Assembly (NCBI GenBank): GCA_934177555.1
Contig: CAKPPL010000025.1
Location: 1 to 14,257, forward strand
From: an uncultured Clostridia bacterium
GTDB lineage: Bacteria > Bacillota > Clostridia > TANB77 > CAG-508
Reading direction: 5' to 3'
Length of the DNA stretch: 14,257 nt
Made by a program: the position numbers and the translations under genes. Each line of letters opens with the position of its first letter. The first letter of the stretch is position 1. Positions 5,743-13,874 of the stretch are shown here, piece after piece. The notes under the pieces were generated by a model. That model was given only the letters and a program-made list of their open reading frames with translations. It had not been told where the DNA came from and did no database searches.

Positions 5743-6541
5743 TTTTTCCTATTGCTCCAATTCCATTTATCCCCTTTTTTCCATCTCTTAATTCATTAAC
5801 AAAATCATCTATATTAATATATTTATTCTTATCTGTTATTGCTATATTTTTAGCTACAATAAGAGGGTCTAGAAAATCTATTAAAATTCTTGCTGGTGAT
5901 GATGCAAAATTTGCTCCAGCTTCCATTATTGCTTCAAAATAACTCTGGCATGCTCCAGCAAATATTACAAGATTATTTCCGTGTGTCTTATCATATCTTC
6001 TTGCCTCTTTTACTGTTGAAATAAAATATTTTGAATTCCTATAATTTAATAAATCATTATATCTTACCCCTTTTTTTATCATTCCATCATGACCAGTAAT
6101 TACCAATATATCTGGATTATAGATTGATAATAATTTATATACAACTTTAGATTGCTTGCTTTCTGATATATTTTTTACCATTGCTTGTAATCCCATTTTT
6201 CTGTAATATTTTACTGATTTTTCACTATACCTTTTGTCTCCATCTAAATGTAATATTCTTCCTGTATATATAATTTCTTTTCTTCTGTAATTTTTATTTT
6301 TTTCTTTAACATTTATATTATTTGCTATATTTTCAAAATCTTTTTCATATTTAATAATTTTTTCTTTTGTAATTAATTGCAAATCCTCCACTGGTGCATC
6401 TGCTTCAATTCTTAATTCAATGCCTTTTAATATTGCAATTTTTTGTTTGTTCGATAATTTTAAAATATTTTTCACATAAAATACCACATCATTTTGATAT
6501 GATTTTCTCGTTACTATATCATTTTTCTTTATTTCATGCAT
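5723..6541 (-). CDS. yabG: Sporulation-specific cysteine protease YabG
   Basis: 272 residues with the features of YabG (peptidase family U57, about 280-290 residues). The N-terminus has a KNDIVTRKSYQNDVVFYV SH3-like strand set, and GRILHLDGDKRYSEKS is typical. The catalytic region contains ITGHDG (His151) and FAGACQSYFEAIMEAGANFASSP (Cys198), the His and Cys expected from the family. YabG acts in the mother cell during late sporulation: in Bacillus it processes coat proteins, and in Clostridioides difficile it cleaves pre-pro-SleC and CspBA for germination. AGGTGA precedes the ATG by four bases. Upstream is a CATATACTA -10-like element fitting mother-cell sigma factors; no clear terminator separates it from veg. 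The C-terminus ends at a tandem repeat. Confidence 0.95.
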   Translation of the reverse strand: MHEIKKNDIVTRKSYQNDVVFYVKNILKLSNKQKIAILKGIELRIEADAPVEDLQLITKEKIIKYEKDFENIANNINVKEKNKNYRRKEIIYTGRILHLDGDKRYSEKSVKYYRKMGLQAMVKNISESKQSKVVYKLLSIYNPDILVITGHDGMIKKGVRYNDLLNYRNSKYFISTVKEARRYDKTHGNNLVIFAGACQSYFEAIMEAGANFASSPARILIDFLDPLIVAKNIAITDKNKYINIDDFVNELRDGKKGINGIGAIGKRNVIFL

Positions 6542-6568
6542 ATAATCACCTCTATTTTCAGGCTATTA

Positions 6569-6577
6569 TAGTATATG
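6569..6577 (-). promoter_or_regulatory. Putative mother-cell sigma -10 element of yabG
   Basis: CATATACTA on the minus strand, 28 bases before the yabG start, fits CATAnnnTA of sigma-K (yabG is sigma-K-dependent in Bacillus) and partly fits the sigma-E -10. No AC is found at exactly 16-17 bases upstream, so only the -10 is supported. Confidence 0.4.
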
Positions 6578-6604
6578 TGTTTTTTACTTTTTTTGACACA
6601 ATTC

Positions 6605-6633
6605 TTTACTATTAGACTCTAACATGATATAAT
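6605..6633 (+). promoter_or_regulatory. Sigma-A promoter of the DUF4364-nth pair
   Basis: TTTACT (6605-6610), 17 bases, TATAAT (6628-6633), with a TGA extended -10. A strong AAAGGAGG ribosome binding site follows at 6651-6658. It is divergent from the yabG promoter. Confidence 0.8.
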
Positions 6634-6664
6634 ATTGACAGAAATTTGAAAAAGGAGGCATTTT

Positions 6665-7210
6665 ATGAATCAATCTAATGAAGATTTAGCAGAAAATAAA
6701 GTACTAATTTTATATCTATTAAATAAAATTTCTGACGGTATAAAAAGTGATAATCTATATAAAATAATTTCAATTGCTAATAACATTAATTACTTCTATT
6801 TTCAAGAATTAGTTACAGATTTAATAGAAACAAATCTAATTGGTTCTTTTACAAAAGACGAAGATACATTTATCAAAATTACTTCAGAAGGTCAAAATGC
6901 ATTATCTTTAACAAAATCTCTTTTACCAGGTATTTTAAAACTAAAAGCTGACAATGCTTTTAAAGATACTATATCATCAATAGAAGAAGAAGCATCTATA
7001 ATTACAGAATATACTCCAAAAAATGAAAGTGATTATACTGTAACATGTAAAATTGTAGAAAAAAATGATGTTATTTTTGAAGTATCTGCATTTGCTGGTT
7101 CAAGAGAAAGAGCAAAACAAATTTCTGATAATTGGAAAAAAAATGCAAACACAATATATCCTAAAATTATAGATTTATTATTAGAGGAACAATATAATGA
7201 CAAAAAATGA
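6665..7210 (+). CDS. DUF4364 family protein (winged-helix-like)
   Basis: 181 residues matching the DUF4364 family common in Clostridia. The N-terminal half looks like a winged helix: AENKVLILYLLNKI helix, NYFYFQELVTDLIETNLIGSF helix-wing, then the KITSEGQNAL strand-turn-helix usual at the end of such domains. The second half has a beta-rich segment (YTVTCKIVEKNDVIFEVSAFAGSRERAKQISDNW) followed by a helix. A DNA-binding or partner-binding regulator is likely, but no target is known. Its 3' end overlaps nth by 14 bases, so the two are translationally coupled. The start is fixed by AAAGGAGG six bases upstream. Confidence 0.9.
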   Translation: MNQSNEDLAENKVLILYLLNKISDGIKSDNLYKIISIANNINYFYFQELVTDLIETNLIGSFTKDEDTFIKITSEGQNALSLTKSLLPGILKLKADNAFKDTISSIEEEASIITEYTPKNESDYTVTCKIVEKNDVIFEVSAFAGSRERAKQISDNWKKNANTIYPKIIDLLLEEQYNDKK

Positions 7211-7829
7211 AATTAATGATTTTGTTAAAATATTAAAAACTACATATCCAGATGCAACATGTAGTTTAGATTTTAATACACCATTTCAAATGGTTGTTGC
7301 TGTAATGTTATCAGCTCAATGTACAGATGAAAGAGTTAATAAAACTACACCATTACTATTTGAAAAATGTAAAGAAATTGAAGATTTTGCAAATATTGAT
7401 ATAACTGAATTAGAAAAAATAATTCATCCATGTGGATTTTATAAAAATAAAGCAAAAAATATAAAATTATGTGCAAATCAAATTTTAAATAACTTTAATG
7501 GAATAGTTCCACAAAAAATGGAAGATTTATTAACACTTGCAGGTGTTGGAAGGAAAAGTGCTAATGTCATTTTATTAGAAGCTTTTGGAATTGCTAATGG
7601 AATTGCAGTTGACACACATGCAAAAAGAATTTCTAACCGAATCGGACTTTCTAATCAAAGTGATCCTGAAAAAATCGAACAAGATTTATTAAAAATATTT
7701 CCAAAAGAATATTTAAAAGATATAAATCATCTTTTTGTCTGGCATGGTAGAAATACTTGTGATTCTCGTAAACCAAAATGTGATATTTGTACAGTGAAAC
7801 AATATTGCAAATTTTATAAAAATAAATAA
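7197..7829 (+). CDS. nth: Endonuclease III (DNA glycosylase/AP lyase)
   Basis: Removes oxidised pyrimidines and nicks at abasic sites in base excision repair. At 210 residues it is normal length. The helix-hairpin-helix motif LAGVGRKSANVIL (114-126) carries the catalytic Lys120, and the catalytic Asp139 is in AVDTHAKRISNRIG. The C-terminal [4Fe-4S] loop is intact: C188-x6-C195-x2-C198-x5-C204. The SAQCTDERVN segment is family-typical. The start overlaps the end of the upstream DUF4364 gene, with GAGG a few bases ahead within that gene. There is no terminator immediately after it, so transcription probably continues into the mini-protein gene at 7887. Confidence 0.97.
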   Translation: MTKNEINDFVKILKTTYPDATCSLDFNTPFQMVVAVMLSAQCTDERVNKTTPLLFEKCKEIEDFANIDITELEKIIHPCGFYKNKAKNIKLCANQILNNFNGIVPQKMEDLLTLAGVGRKSANVILLEAFGIANGIAVDTHAKRISNRIGLSNQSDPEKIEQDLLKIFPKEYLKDINHLFVWHGRNTCDSRKPKCDICTVKQYCKFYKNK

Positions 7830-7886
7830 TTATTTTGTATATTTTTTTATTAATTGAACATAATATTATTGTAAGAGGTGATATCT

Positions 7887-8018
7887 TTGACAAATATAAA
7901 TTGTACTTTAAATTGTATTTATCAAATAGATGGAAAATGTTCCTATGATATTATTTCTACTTCAATTCTATGTACAAATTCAGAATGTGCATATTATAAG
8001 AAGTCAATTCAAAAGTAA
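7887..8018 (+). CDS. 43-residue cysteine-rich mini-protein (TTG start)
   Basis: A small gene read directly from the sequence: TTG start, AGAGGTGA ribosome binding site seven bases upstream, 43 sense codons and a TAA. It begins MTNINCTLNCIYQIDGKC and has five cysteines (positions 6, 10, 18, 29 and 34; spacing C-x3-C-x7-C-x10-C-x4-C). The INC-x3-C-x-YQ-x-DGKC-x-YD pattern resembles small proteins common in Clostridia that are sometimes mislabelled hydroxymyristoyl-ACP dehydratase (from memory, not a search). A metal- or Fe-S-binding role is plausible from the cysteines but unproven. It follows nth by 57 bases and probably shares its transcript. The stop codon forms the terminator loop. Confidence 0.8.
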   Translation: MTNINCTLNCIYQIDGKCSYDIISTSILCTNSECAYYKKSIQK

Positions 8019-8040
8019 TTTGAATTGACTTTCTTTTATT
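8001..8040 (+). terminator. Intrinsic terminator at the end of the mini-protein gene
   Basis: AAGTCAATTCAAA (8001-8013) pairs perfectly with TTTGAATTGACTT (8019-8031), a 13-bp stem with a 5-base loop that contains the TAA stop, followed by TCTTTTATTTT. The minus-strand gene spoIIP ends at 8036, so the hairpin could also end that transcript, though the T-run there is poor. Confidence 0.85.
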
Positions 8041-9160
8041 TTAACTCACTAAAAACTTTAGATAAATATTTCATACTTTTAATACACTGTTCTAATGTAT
8101 TTCCCGTTGCTCCAACTTCAATAATACATGCTGCCTTTCCTAAATGTTGATTATATCTAGAATTTCTTATTATTATTGGTTTAAAAAGTCCTGGATATAT
8201 TTCATTTGCTTTTTGTTGTACTTTTATTGCAAATTCTAAATTAGATTGCCAATTGGGATGATATAGTCCACCGCCATTTGTACCTATAACAAACATTAAT
8301 TGTGCTACTACATCTTCTCCAATTTTCACACTTGGATCATAATTACTTTTACTACCTATTGCATCTCTATGTAAATCTATTATTATATCACTTGGCGTTT
8401 CTTTTAATAAATTTGAAACTGTTTCTTTTGACCTAGTATATGAACCTGTATAAGCAGGATAATCATGAAATGTTTTATCATGTTTTACATTAAATCCATA
8501 TCCTGTTAAATAATTAGTCAATTCATCTCCCACTCTTACAACTGAAAATTCTAAATCTGTTGTTCTAAAATTTCCTGTTTGTTCATATTGATATTGTTCA
8601 CTTGGTGTATAGCTTTCACATGTATGTGTATGAAAAATCATTATATTATCCATGTTTATATCTAATGCATTATTTAATATATTCTCACCTATTTCGAATG
8701 ATGTCTCATTTTTGATTTTTGTACCACCTATTTCTAAATTGTAACTTTCTTTTATTGGATTTTGGGTAACATTCTCTGTGCTTACATTTGTACTTACCTC
8801 TTCTTGTTCTTCTCTTGTATCTTGAGTTTGTGGAAGTTCTTTTTGAACTTCTTCTATTTCTTTCTCCTTATTTTGTACTTTTGATAATTCTATATCTAAT
8901 ATTTTACCAATAATGCTTTCTTCATTTTCTTCTTTATCTTCTTTTAATGTATTATTAGAATTATAATAAGAATATTCAATAGCTGGTATTTCCATATTTA
9001 AGCATTGTATAAGTTTTTCTGATATATTGATTTTTGAAATTTCACTTTTATTAATTTTTGTATTAAATTTCGTAACTGACAACATTAATAATAACATTAT
9101 TATTAATATTATCATATGTTTTATTGATTTTTTTACATTTATTACTGTAACATTAAACAT
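8036..9160 (-). CDS. spoIIP: Stage II sporulation protein P (peptidoglycan hydrolase)
   Basis: Mother-cell membrane-anchored amidase/endopeptidase which, with SpoIID and SpoIIM, thins septal peptidoglycan to drive engulfment. 374 residues: a short N-terminal tail, a transmembrane helix about 14-30, a long low-complexity Glu/Asn/Thr-rich linker (about 70-140), then the SpoIIP domain (about 170-374). Zn-ligand and catalytic motifs are clear: IFHTHTCESYTP (His177, Glu182), IIIDLHRDAIG (His264), and ACIIEVGATGNT (Glu348). AAGGAG lies six bases before the ATG. It lies 69 bases downstream of the MBL gene with no terminator between. A CATATAAT -10-like element suits sigma-E, the factor for spoIIP in Bacillus. 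In Bacillus it follows gpr, unlike here. The start codon is in one arm of a 15-bp inverted repeat. Confidence 0.95.
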   Translation of the reverse strand: MFNVTVINVKKSIKHMIILIIMLLLMLSVTKFNTKINKSEISKINISEKLIQCLNMEIPAIEYSYYNSNNTLKEDKEENEESIIGKILDIELSKVQNKEKEIEEVQKELPQTQDTREEQEEVSTNVSTENVTQNPIKESYNLEIGGTKIKNETSFEIGENILNNALDINMDNIMIFHTHTCESYTPSEQYQYEQTGNFRTTDLEFSVVRVGDELTNYLTGYGFNVKHDKTFHDYPAYTGSYTRSKETVSNLLKETPSDIIIDLHRDAIGSKSNYDPSVKIGEDVVAQLMFVIGTNGGGLYHPNWQSNLEFAIKVQQKANEIYPGLFKPIIIRNSRYNQHLGKAACIIEVGATGNTLEQCIKSMKYLSKVFSELK

Positions 9161-9208
9161 ATATTTCTCCTTGTCATAATGTCCTATATATATTATATGT
9201 TTAATGTT
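9149..9208 (-). promoter_or_regulatory. 15-bp inverted repeat enclosing the spoIIP promoter, ribosome binding site and start
   Basis: AACATTAAACATATA at 9149-9163 on the plus strand has its exact complement at 9194-9208, with 30 bases between. On the spoIIP strand, the upstream arm overlaps the -10-like CATATAAT, the loop holds AAGGAG, and the downstream arm holds the ATG and the next codons. RNA beginning at that promoter would lack most or all of the upstream arm; RNA reading in from the MBL gene would contain both. The stem is AT-rich (two G-C pairs), so its strength is moderate. Confidence 0.7.
9192..9199 (-). promoter_or_regulatory. Putative sigma-E-type -10 element of spoIIP
   Basis: CATATAAT on the minus strand, 31 bases before the ATG, matches seven of eight positions of the sigma-E -10 (CATACAAT). 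It also contains TATAAT, but the matching -35 at 17 bases (TTCTAA) is poor, and no sigma-E -35 is evident. Confidence 0.4.
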
Positions 9209-9229
9209 TATTGTTTAGAACTCTTAATT

Positions 9230-9877
9230 TTATAAAAGTCTTGGTTTTAATTCCAAATATATTGGCTTTTCTTCTCTTATCATTGTGCTTTTTCCATGTC
9301 CAGGATATACTATTGTTTCATCTGGTAATATTATTAATTTTTTAGTAATTGAATTTATTACTTCATCAAAATCTCCTGTTGGTACATCTGTTCTTCCCCA
9401 TGTTCCTCTAAATAGTGTATCTCCTGAAAATAATAATTTTTCTTCTTCGCAATACAAACATGAACCTCCTGAGGTGTGTCCAGGAGTATGAATTACTTTA
9501 AATTCCAATTCTCCTAAATGAATTAAATCTCCCTCATCTACTCTACAATCAGTTTGTATTGAAAGACTATCCATTCCAAGATATGAAGTTAAATTAATAT
9601 TAGGGTCTAATAAATTTTCTGCTGCTTTTCTTTCAGCAACAATTTGTCCTCCATATTTTTCTTTTAATTCATTTACTCCACCAATATGATCTCCATGGCA
9701 ATGTGTTAAATAAATATATTTGAGTTTTGCTTGTAATATATCTAACATTTCTATGATTTTGTCAGCATCTCCTGCCGGATCAACTACCATTGTTTCTTTT
9801 GTTTTCTCATCTTGTACAATATAACAATTTGTTGCATCTCCTACCCAAGTAGAAATCTTTAGTTCTTTTAAAATCAT
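9230..9877 (-). CDS. MBL-fold metallo-hydrolase (glyoxalase II-like)
   Basis: 215-residue cytosolic metallo-beta-lactamase-fold protein of the glyoxalase II/YcbL/YqgX type. The metal ligands are complete: THCHGDHIGG (His59, His61, Asp63, His64), HTPGHTSGG (His134), SGDTLF (Asp153) and YPGHGKST (His194). The GRTDVPTGDF segment is typical of the short glyoxalase II-like group that lacks the substrate-binding C-terminal domain. The likely substrate is a thioester such as S-lactoyl-bacillithiol/glutathione, but it cannot be fixed from sequence. It starts 22 bases after the rel stop with AGAGGT seven bases before ATG, consistent with the rel-MBL operon common in Clostridia. Confidence 0.92.
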   Translation of the reverse strand: MILKELKISTWVGDATNCYIVQDEKTKETMVVDPAGDADKIIEMLDILQAKLKYIYLTHCHGDHIGGVNELKEKYGGQIVAERKAAENLLDPNINLTSYLGMDSLSIQTDCRVDEGDLIHLGELEFKVIHTPGHTSGGSCLYCEEEKLLFSGDTLFRGTWGRTDVPTGDFDEVINSITKKLIILPDETIVYPGHGKSTMIREEKPIYLELKPRLL

Positions 9878-9899
9878 TCTTATACCTCTTTCTTTTGTT

Positions 9900-12095
9900 T
9901 TATTTTTTTCTATTTACTTCATAAACACTATCTATTTTTCTAAGTTCTCTTATTATTTTATTTAAGCTATCTAAGCTGTCCACTTCTATTGTTACCTCAG
10001 TTACTGCAATTCTTTCTTTTGTTGCTTTTGCATTAACACCTAAAATCTTTGCTTTAGATTCATTTATTTTTTGAACAATATCTGCTAATAGTCCATTTCT
10101 GTCATTTGCAAAAATTTCTATCTCTACTGTATATTTTACTTTTTCTTCATTATACCATTGTACATCTATTATTCTATTTTCTTCTTTTAATAATTCATTT
10201 ATATTTACACAATCTTTTCTATGAACAGATACTCCTCTTCCTTTTGTAATATATCCTATAATTTCATCTCCTGGAAGTGGATTACAACATTTTGATAATT
10301 TTACCAAACAATTATCAATCCCTTTTACAATTATTCCTGAACTTGATGGTTTTATATTTCTATTTTTATTTGTTTCTAATTCTTCTATTTTTTCTTCTAT
10401 TGTATCTTCTTTATGTTCTTTTCTATATTCTATTAGCATTCTTGCTATTATTTTAGTTGCAGACATTGAACCAAAGCCAACTGCTGCATACATTTCTTCA
10501 AGATTTTTATATTTATACCTATCTAACATTGGATTAATATATTCTGTTTTAAATAAATCTGCATGGCTTATTCCTATTCTTTTTAGCTCTCTTTCAATAG
10601 ATTCTTTTCCTTTTTCAATATTTTCTGCTTTTCTTTCTTTTTTAAACCATTGTTGTATTCTATTTTTAGCACTAGTACTCTTTACAAATTTTAACCAGTC
10701 CATACTAGGCCCTTTTGAATTTTCTGATGTTATAATTTCAATAATATCACCATTTTTTATTGGTGTTATTATTGGTACCATTTTACTATTTATTTTTGCA
10801 CCTGTCATATGATTTCCAATTTCTGCATGTATGCTATATGCAAAATCTATTGGTGTTGCACCTCTTGGTAATACTTTTATCGCTCCTTTAGGTGTAAATA
10901 CATATACTTCATCTTCAAACAATTCTGTTTTTAGTGTTTCTAGAAATTGTTGAGGATCTTGCATTTCTTGTTGCCATTCTAAAGTTTCTCTTAACCATGC
11001 CAATTTGTCCTCTTGTACACTTACTACTTTTTGACCTTTTTTACTACCATAGTTTGCCTCTTTATATGCCCAATGTGCAGCAATACCATATTCTGCTATT
11101 CTATGCATATCCCATGTACGTATTTGTACCTCAAATGGTGTTCCTTTTTCTCCTAGCAATGTTGTGTGTATTGATTGATACATATTTGGTTTTGGTACAG
11201 CTATATAATCTTTAAATCTTCCTGGCATAGGATTATACATTTCATGTACAACTCCTAATGCTGCATAGCAATCTTTAACTGAATTTACAATTATTCTTAA
11301 AGCAAATAAATCATATATTTGATCAAGAGTTTTGTTGTCTCTTATCATTTTTCTATATATACTATATAAATGTTTTGCTCTTCCTGTAACTTCTGCCTCA
11401 ATTTTTTGTTTTTTTAGTTGAACTCTTATATCATTCATTATTTTTTCTATAAATTTTAATCTCTGTTCTCTTTTTTGTTCTATTCCTTTTATTAATTCTG
11501 CATATTCTTCTGGATGTAAATACTTAAATCCTAAATCTTCTAATTCCCATTTCATTGCATATAATCCAAGTCTATTTGCTAATGGTGCATAAAGTTGCAT
11601 CGTTTCTTGTGCTATTGCAATTTGTCTATCTCTTTTTAAAAATTCTAATGTTCTCATATTATGTAATCTATCTGCTAATTTTATTATTATTACTCTTATA
11701 TCTTTTCCCATTGCTAAGAACATTTTTCTGTAATTTTCTACTTGATGTTCTTCTATTGAAGCATATTGTATTTGTTTTAGTTTAGTTACACCATCTACCA
11801 TTTCTGCAACTTCTTGTCCAAATTCATTTTTTAAATCATCATATGTTGCATCTGTATCTTCAACAACATCATGTAATAATGCTGCACAAATTGTTTTCTC
11901 ATCTAGTCCTATTTCAGCTATAGTATATGCTACATCTACAGGATGTATCATATAAGGTTCTCCTGATTTTCTTTTTTGATCTCCATGTTTTGAAACTGCA
12001 TAATTATAAGCTTTTTGAATTATTTTTGTATCTGGCCATCTTTTATTTTTCTTTACTTTATCTATTATATCTTTTATTGTATAATTTTCTGTCAT
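9900..12095 (-). CDS. relA: Bifunctional (p)ppGpp synthetase/hydrolase Rel
   Basis: 731 residues, the normal long RSH length, controlling the stringent response. The HD hydrolase domain (about 25-180) has His51, the LLHDVVEDT motif (His75-Asp76, Glu79-Asp80) and Asp142 in KLADRLHNMRT, so hydrolysis should be active. The synthetase domain (about 235-345) has YDLFALRIIV and PGRFKDYIAVPKPNMYQSIHTT; the RFKD form marks bifunctional Rel rather than the EFDD form of monofunctional RelA. TGS is about 396-457 (VYVFTPKGAIKVLPRGATPIDFAY), followed by the helical and Cys-containing (CCNPLPGDEI) regions, and ACT about 655-728. GGGGGGAT lies seven bases before ATG. It is 24 bases after recJ in the same operon; apt, which sits between them in Bacillus, is absent here. 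Confidence 0.97.
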   Translation of the reverse strand: MTENYTIKDIIDKVKKNKRWPDTKIIQKAYNYAVSKHGDQKRKSGEPYMIHPVDVAYTIAEIGLDEKTICAALLHDVVEDTDATYDDLKNEFGQEVAEMVDGVTKLKQIQYASIEEHQVENYRKMFLAMGKDIRVIIIKLADRLHNMRTLEFLKRDRQIAIAQETMQLYAPLANRLGLYAMKWELEDLGFKYLHPEEYAELIKGIEQKREQRLKFIEKIMNDIRVQLKKQKIEAEVTGRAKHLYSIYRKMIRDNKTLDQIYDLFALRIIVNSVKDCYAALGVVHEMYNPMPGRFKDYIAVPKPNMYQSIHTTLLGEKGTPFEVQIRTWDMHRIAEYGIAAHWAYKEANYGSKKGQKVVSVQEDKLAWLRETLEWQQEMQDPQQFLETLKTELFEDEVYVFTPKGAIKVLPRGATPIDFAYSIHAEIGNHMTGAKINSKMVPIITPIKNGDIIEIITSENSKGPSMDWLKFVKSTSAKNRIQQWFKKERKAENIEKGKESIERELKRIGISHADLFKTEYINPMLDRYKYKNLEEMYAAVGFGSMSATKIIARMLIEYRKEHKEDTIEEKIEELETNKNRNIKPSSSGIIVKGIDNCLVKLSKCCNPLPGDEIIGYITKGRGVSVHRKDCVNINELLKEENRIIDVQWYNEEKVKYTVEIEIFANDRNGLLADIVQKINESKAKILGVNAKATKERIAVTEVTIEVDSLDSLNKIIRELRKIDSVYEVNRKK

Positions 12096-12119
12096 ATTTA
12101 TCCCCCCTAACAGCTTACT

Positions 12120-13808
12120 TTATAATGACTTCATTATATCTTTTATATTTATTTGCACATTACTTGCTCCATTAAATGTATTAATCTCTAAATTTCCTAC
12201 TACATCTATCTTATCTCCTATTTTATAGTAATTAACCAATTCTCCTAAATTAAATCCTATTGCATTTACAATATTTTTATTATCTTTTAAAGTTAATTTT
12301 AAATGTTTTCCTTCTGATAAAGCTCTTATTGAGTCAATTCTAAGATTTTTAAATGCAAATAATGGCATTTTATTTTCTTCTCCATATGGCTCTAATTCTG
12401 ATAAACTTTCTACCATTTCTCTATCTAATTCATCTAAATTTATTTGTGCATCAATTTTTAAAATTGGTACAATTTGTTCTATTTCTTTTTGTTTAGCTAT
12501 GTTTTCTAATTTCTCTTTAAATAATTCAAATTTATCTTTTTGAATATTTATACCAACTGCCATAGAATGTCCACCAAATTTTTCTATTAAATCACTACAT
12601 TCTGTAAGAGCTTCATATAAATCAAATCCAGGTATACTTCTTCCAGATCCTTTTCCAATATCATTTTCTTCACATAATAATATACTTGGTTTAAAATATA
12701 ATTCTGTTATTTTGGATGAAACTATTCCTATTACTCCATGATGCCAATTTTTACCCATTAATACTATTGTATCTTTTTCTGTTAGATTATTTTCTTCTAT
12801 TTGTTTTAATGCATCACTATATATGTTTTTTTCTGTTTCTTGTCTTAATTTATTGTAATCATTTAGTTTTTGAGTTAATTCATTTACTTCTTGAATCTCT
12901 TTGGATAAAAACAATTTTAATGCTTCTTCTTGATGTCCCATTCTTCCACATGCATTTATTCTTGGAGCTACTCCAAATGAGATTGTATTTGAGTCTATTT
13001 TATTATATCCTGATGCTTGTAATATAGCTCTTAATCCTAAATTTTTTGTTTGTTCTACTAATTTTAGTCCTAATTTAACAATAACTCTATTTTCATCTAC
13101 TAATGGTACTATATCTGATATTGTTCCTACACATACTATATCTAAATATTTTAAATATTCTTTTTCTTCTAATCCTAACTTTTGACCTATCGCTTGTATT
13201 AACTTAAATACTACACCTACTCCTGCTAGATTTCTAAATGGATATTTGTTGTCTTTTCTTTTGGCATCAACCACTGCTAAGGCTTGTGGTAATTCATTTC
13301 CCGGTTCATGGTGATCTGTTATTATTGTTTCTATTCCAAGTTCATTTGCATATTTTACTTCTTCTACTGCAGATATTCCACAGTCTACCGTTATCATTAA
13401 TGTGTATTTTTTATTGGCAATTTCTTCTACTGCTTTTTTATTTAGCCCATATCCTTCTTCTAATCTGTTTGGAATATACTCATCTACTTTTATTCCTCTT
13501 TCTTCTAAAAAGCTTTTTAATACTGTTACACTTGTAATTCCATCTACATCATAGTCTCCATATATTATTATTTTTTCTTTTTTTTCTATTGCTTGTAATA
13601 TTCTTTTTACTGCTATTTCCATATCTGGCATTTCATAAGGATTATAAAAATCATTTCTCGTTGGCTTTAAAAATTTTCTTACTGCTTCTTCTTCAGTTAT
13701 TTCTCTATTTACTAATATTTGAGCTAATAGTTTATTTACTTTATATTTATTTGATATCTCTTCTACTTTTTCATTTTCTATTTGATTTATTTGCCATTTT
13801 TTATTCAT
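12120..13808 (-). CDS. recJ: Single-stranded-DNA-specific 5'-3' exonuclease RecJ
   Basis: 562 residues, like the compact E. coli-type enzyme (577) rather than the longer Bacillus one. DHH domain: motif I IIYGDYDVDGITS (Asp85, 87 and 89), motif II TVDCGIS (Asp142), motif III TDHHEPG (Asp165-His166-His167), and VGTISDIVPLV with Asp232. Then RINACGRMGH, the DHHA1 domain with HHGVIGIV, GSGRSIPGFDLYEAL and GGHSMAVG (411-418), and a C-terminal OB-fold from about 450. All metal-binding acidic residues are present. It resects single strands in recombination and mismatch and base excision repair. AAAGGGAAAG precedes the ATG. It heads the leftward operon recJ-rel-MBL and has its own promoter. Confidence 0.97.
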   Translation of the reverse strand: MNKKWQINQIENEKVEEISNKYKVNKLLAQILVNREITEEEAVRKFLKPTRNDFYNPYEMPDMEIAVKRILQAIEKKEKIIIYGDYDVDGITSVTVLKSFLEERGIKVDEYIPNRLEEGYGLNKKAVEEIANKKYTLMITVDCGISAVEEVKYANELGIETIITDHHEPGNELPQALAVVDAKRKDNKYPFRNLAGVGVVFKLIQAIGQKLGLEEKEYLKYLDIVCVGTISDIVPLVDENRVIVKLGLKLVEQTKNLGLRAILQASGYNKIDSNTISFGVAPRINACGRMGHQEEALKLFLSKEIQEVNELTQKLNDYNKLRQETEKNIYSDALKQIEENNLTEKDTIVLMGKNWHHGVIGIVSSKITELYFKPSILLCEENDIGKGSGRSIPGFDLYEALTECSDLIEKFGGHSMAVGINIQKDKFELFKEKLENIAKQKEIEQIVPILKIDAQINLDELDREMVESLSELEPYGEENKMPLFAFKNLRIDSIRALSEGKHLKLTLKDNKNIVNAIGFNLGELVNYYKIGDKIDVVGNLEINTFNGASNVQINIKDIMKSL

Positions 13809-13845
13809 TTCTTTCCCTTTCTTATATTAATTTTTTTCTGTTTAC

Positions 13846-13874
13846 ATTTTACTATGCAATAAAAAAAATAGCAA
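13846..13874 (-). promoter_or_regulatory. Sigma-A promoter of the recJ-rel-MBL operon
   Basis: Minus strand TTGCTA (13869-13874), 17 bases, TAAAAT (13846-13851). Transcription should begin about 30 bases before the recJ ATG. The -35 lies within the downstream arm and T-run of the preceding terminator-like hairpin. Confidence 0.7.

Noticed and set aside
5673..5942. Plus-strand 89-codon open frame
   Set aside because: It is the reverse of yabG coding sequence and its 3' flank, has no ribosome binding site and has a hydrophobic composition typical of antisense AT-rich frames.
9171..9178. SpoIIID-like box (GACAAGG) near the spoIIP start
   Set aside because: The match is fully explained by the ribosome binding site AAGGAG, and one short imperfect motif is not evidence.
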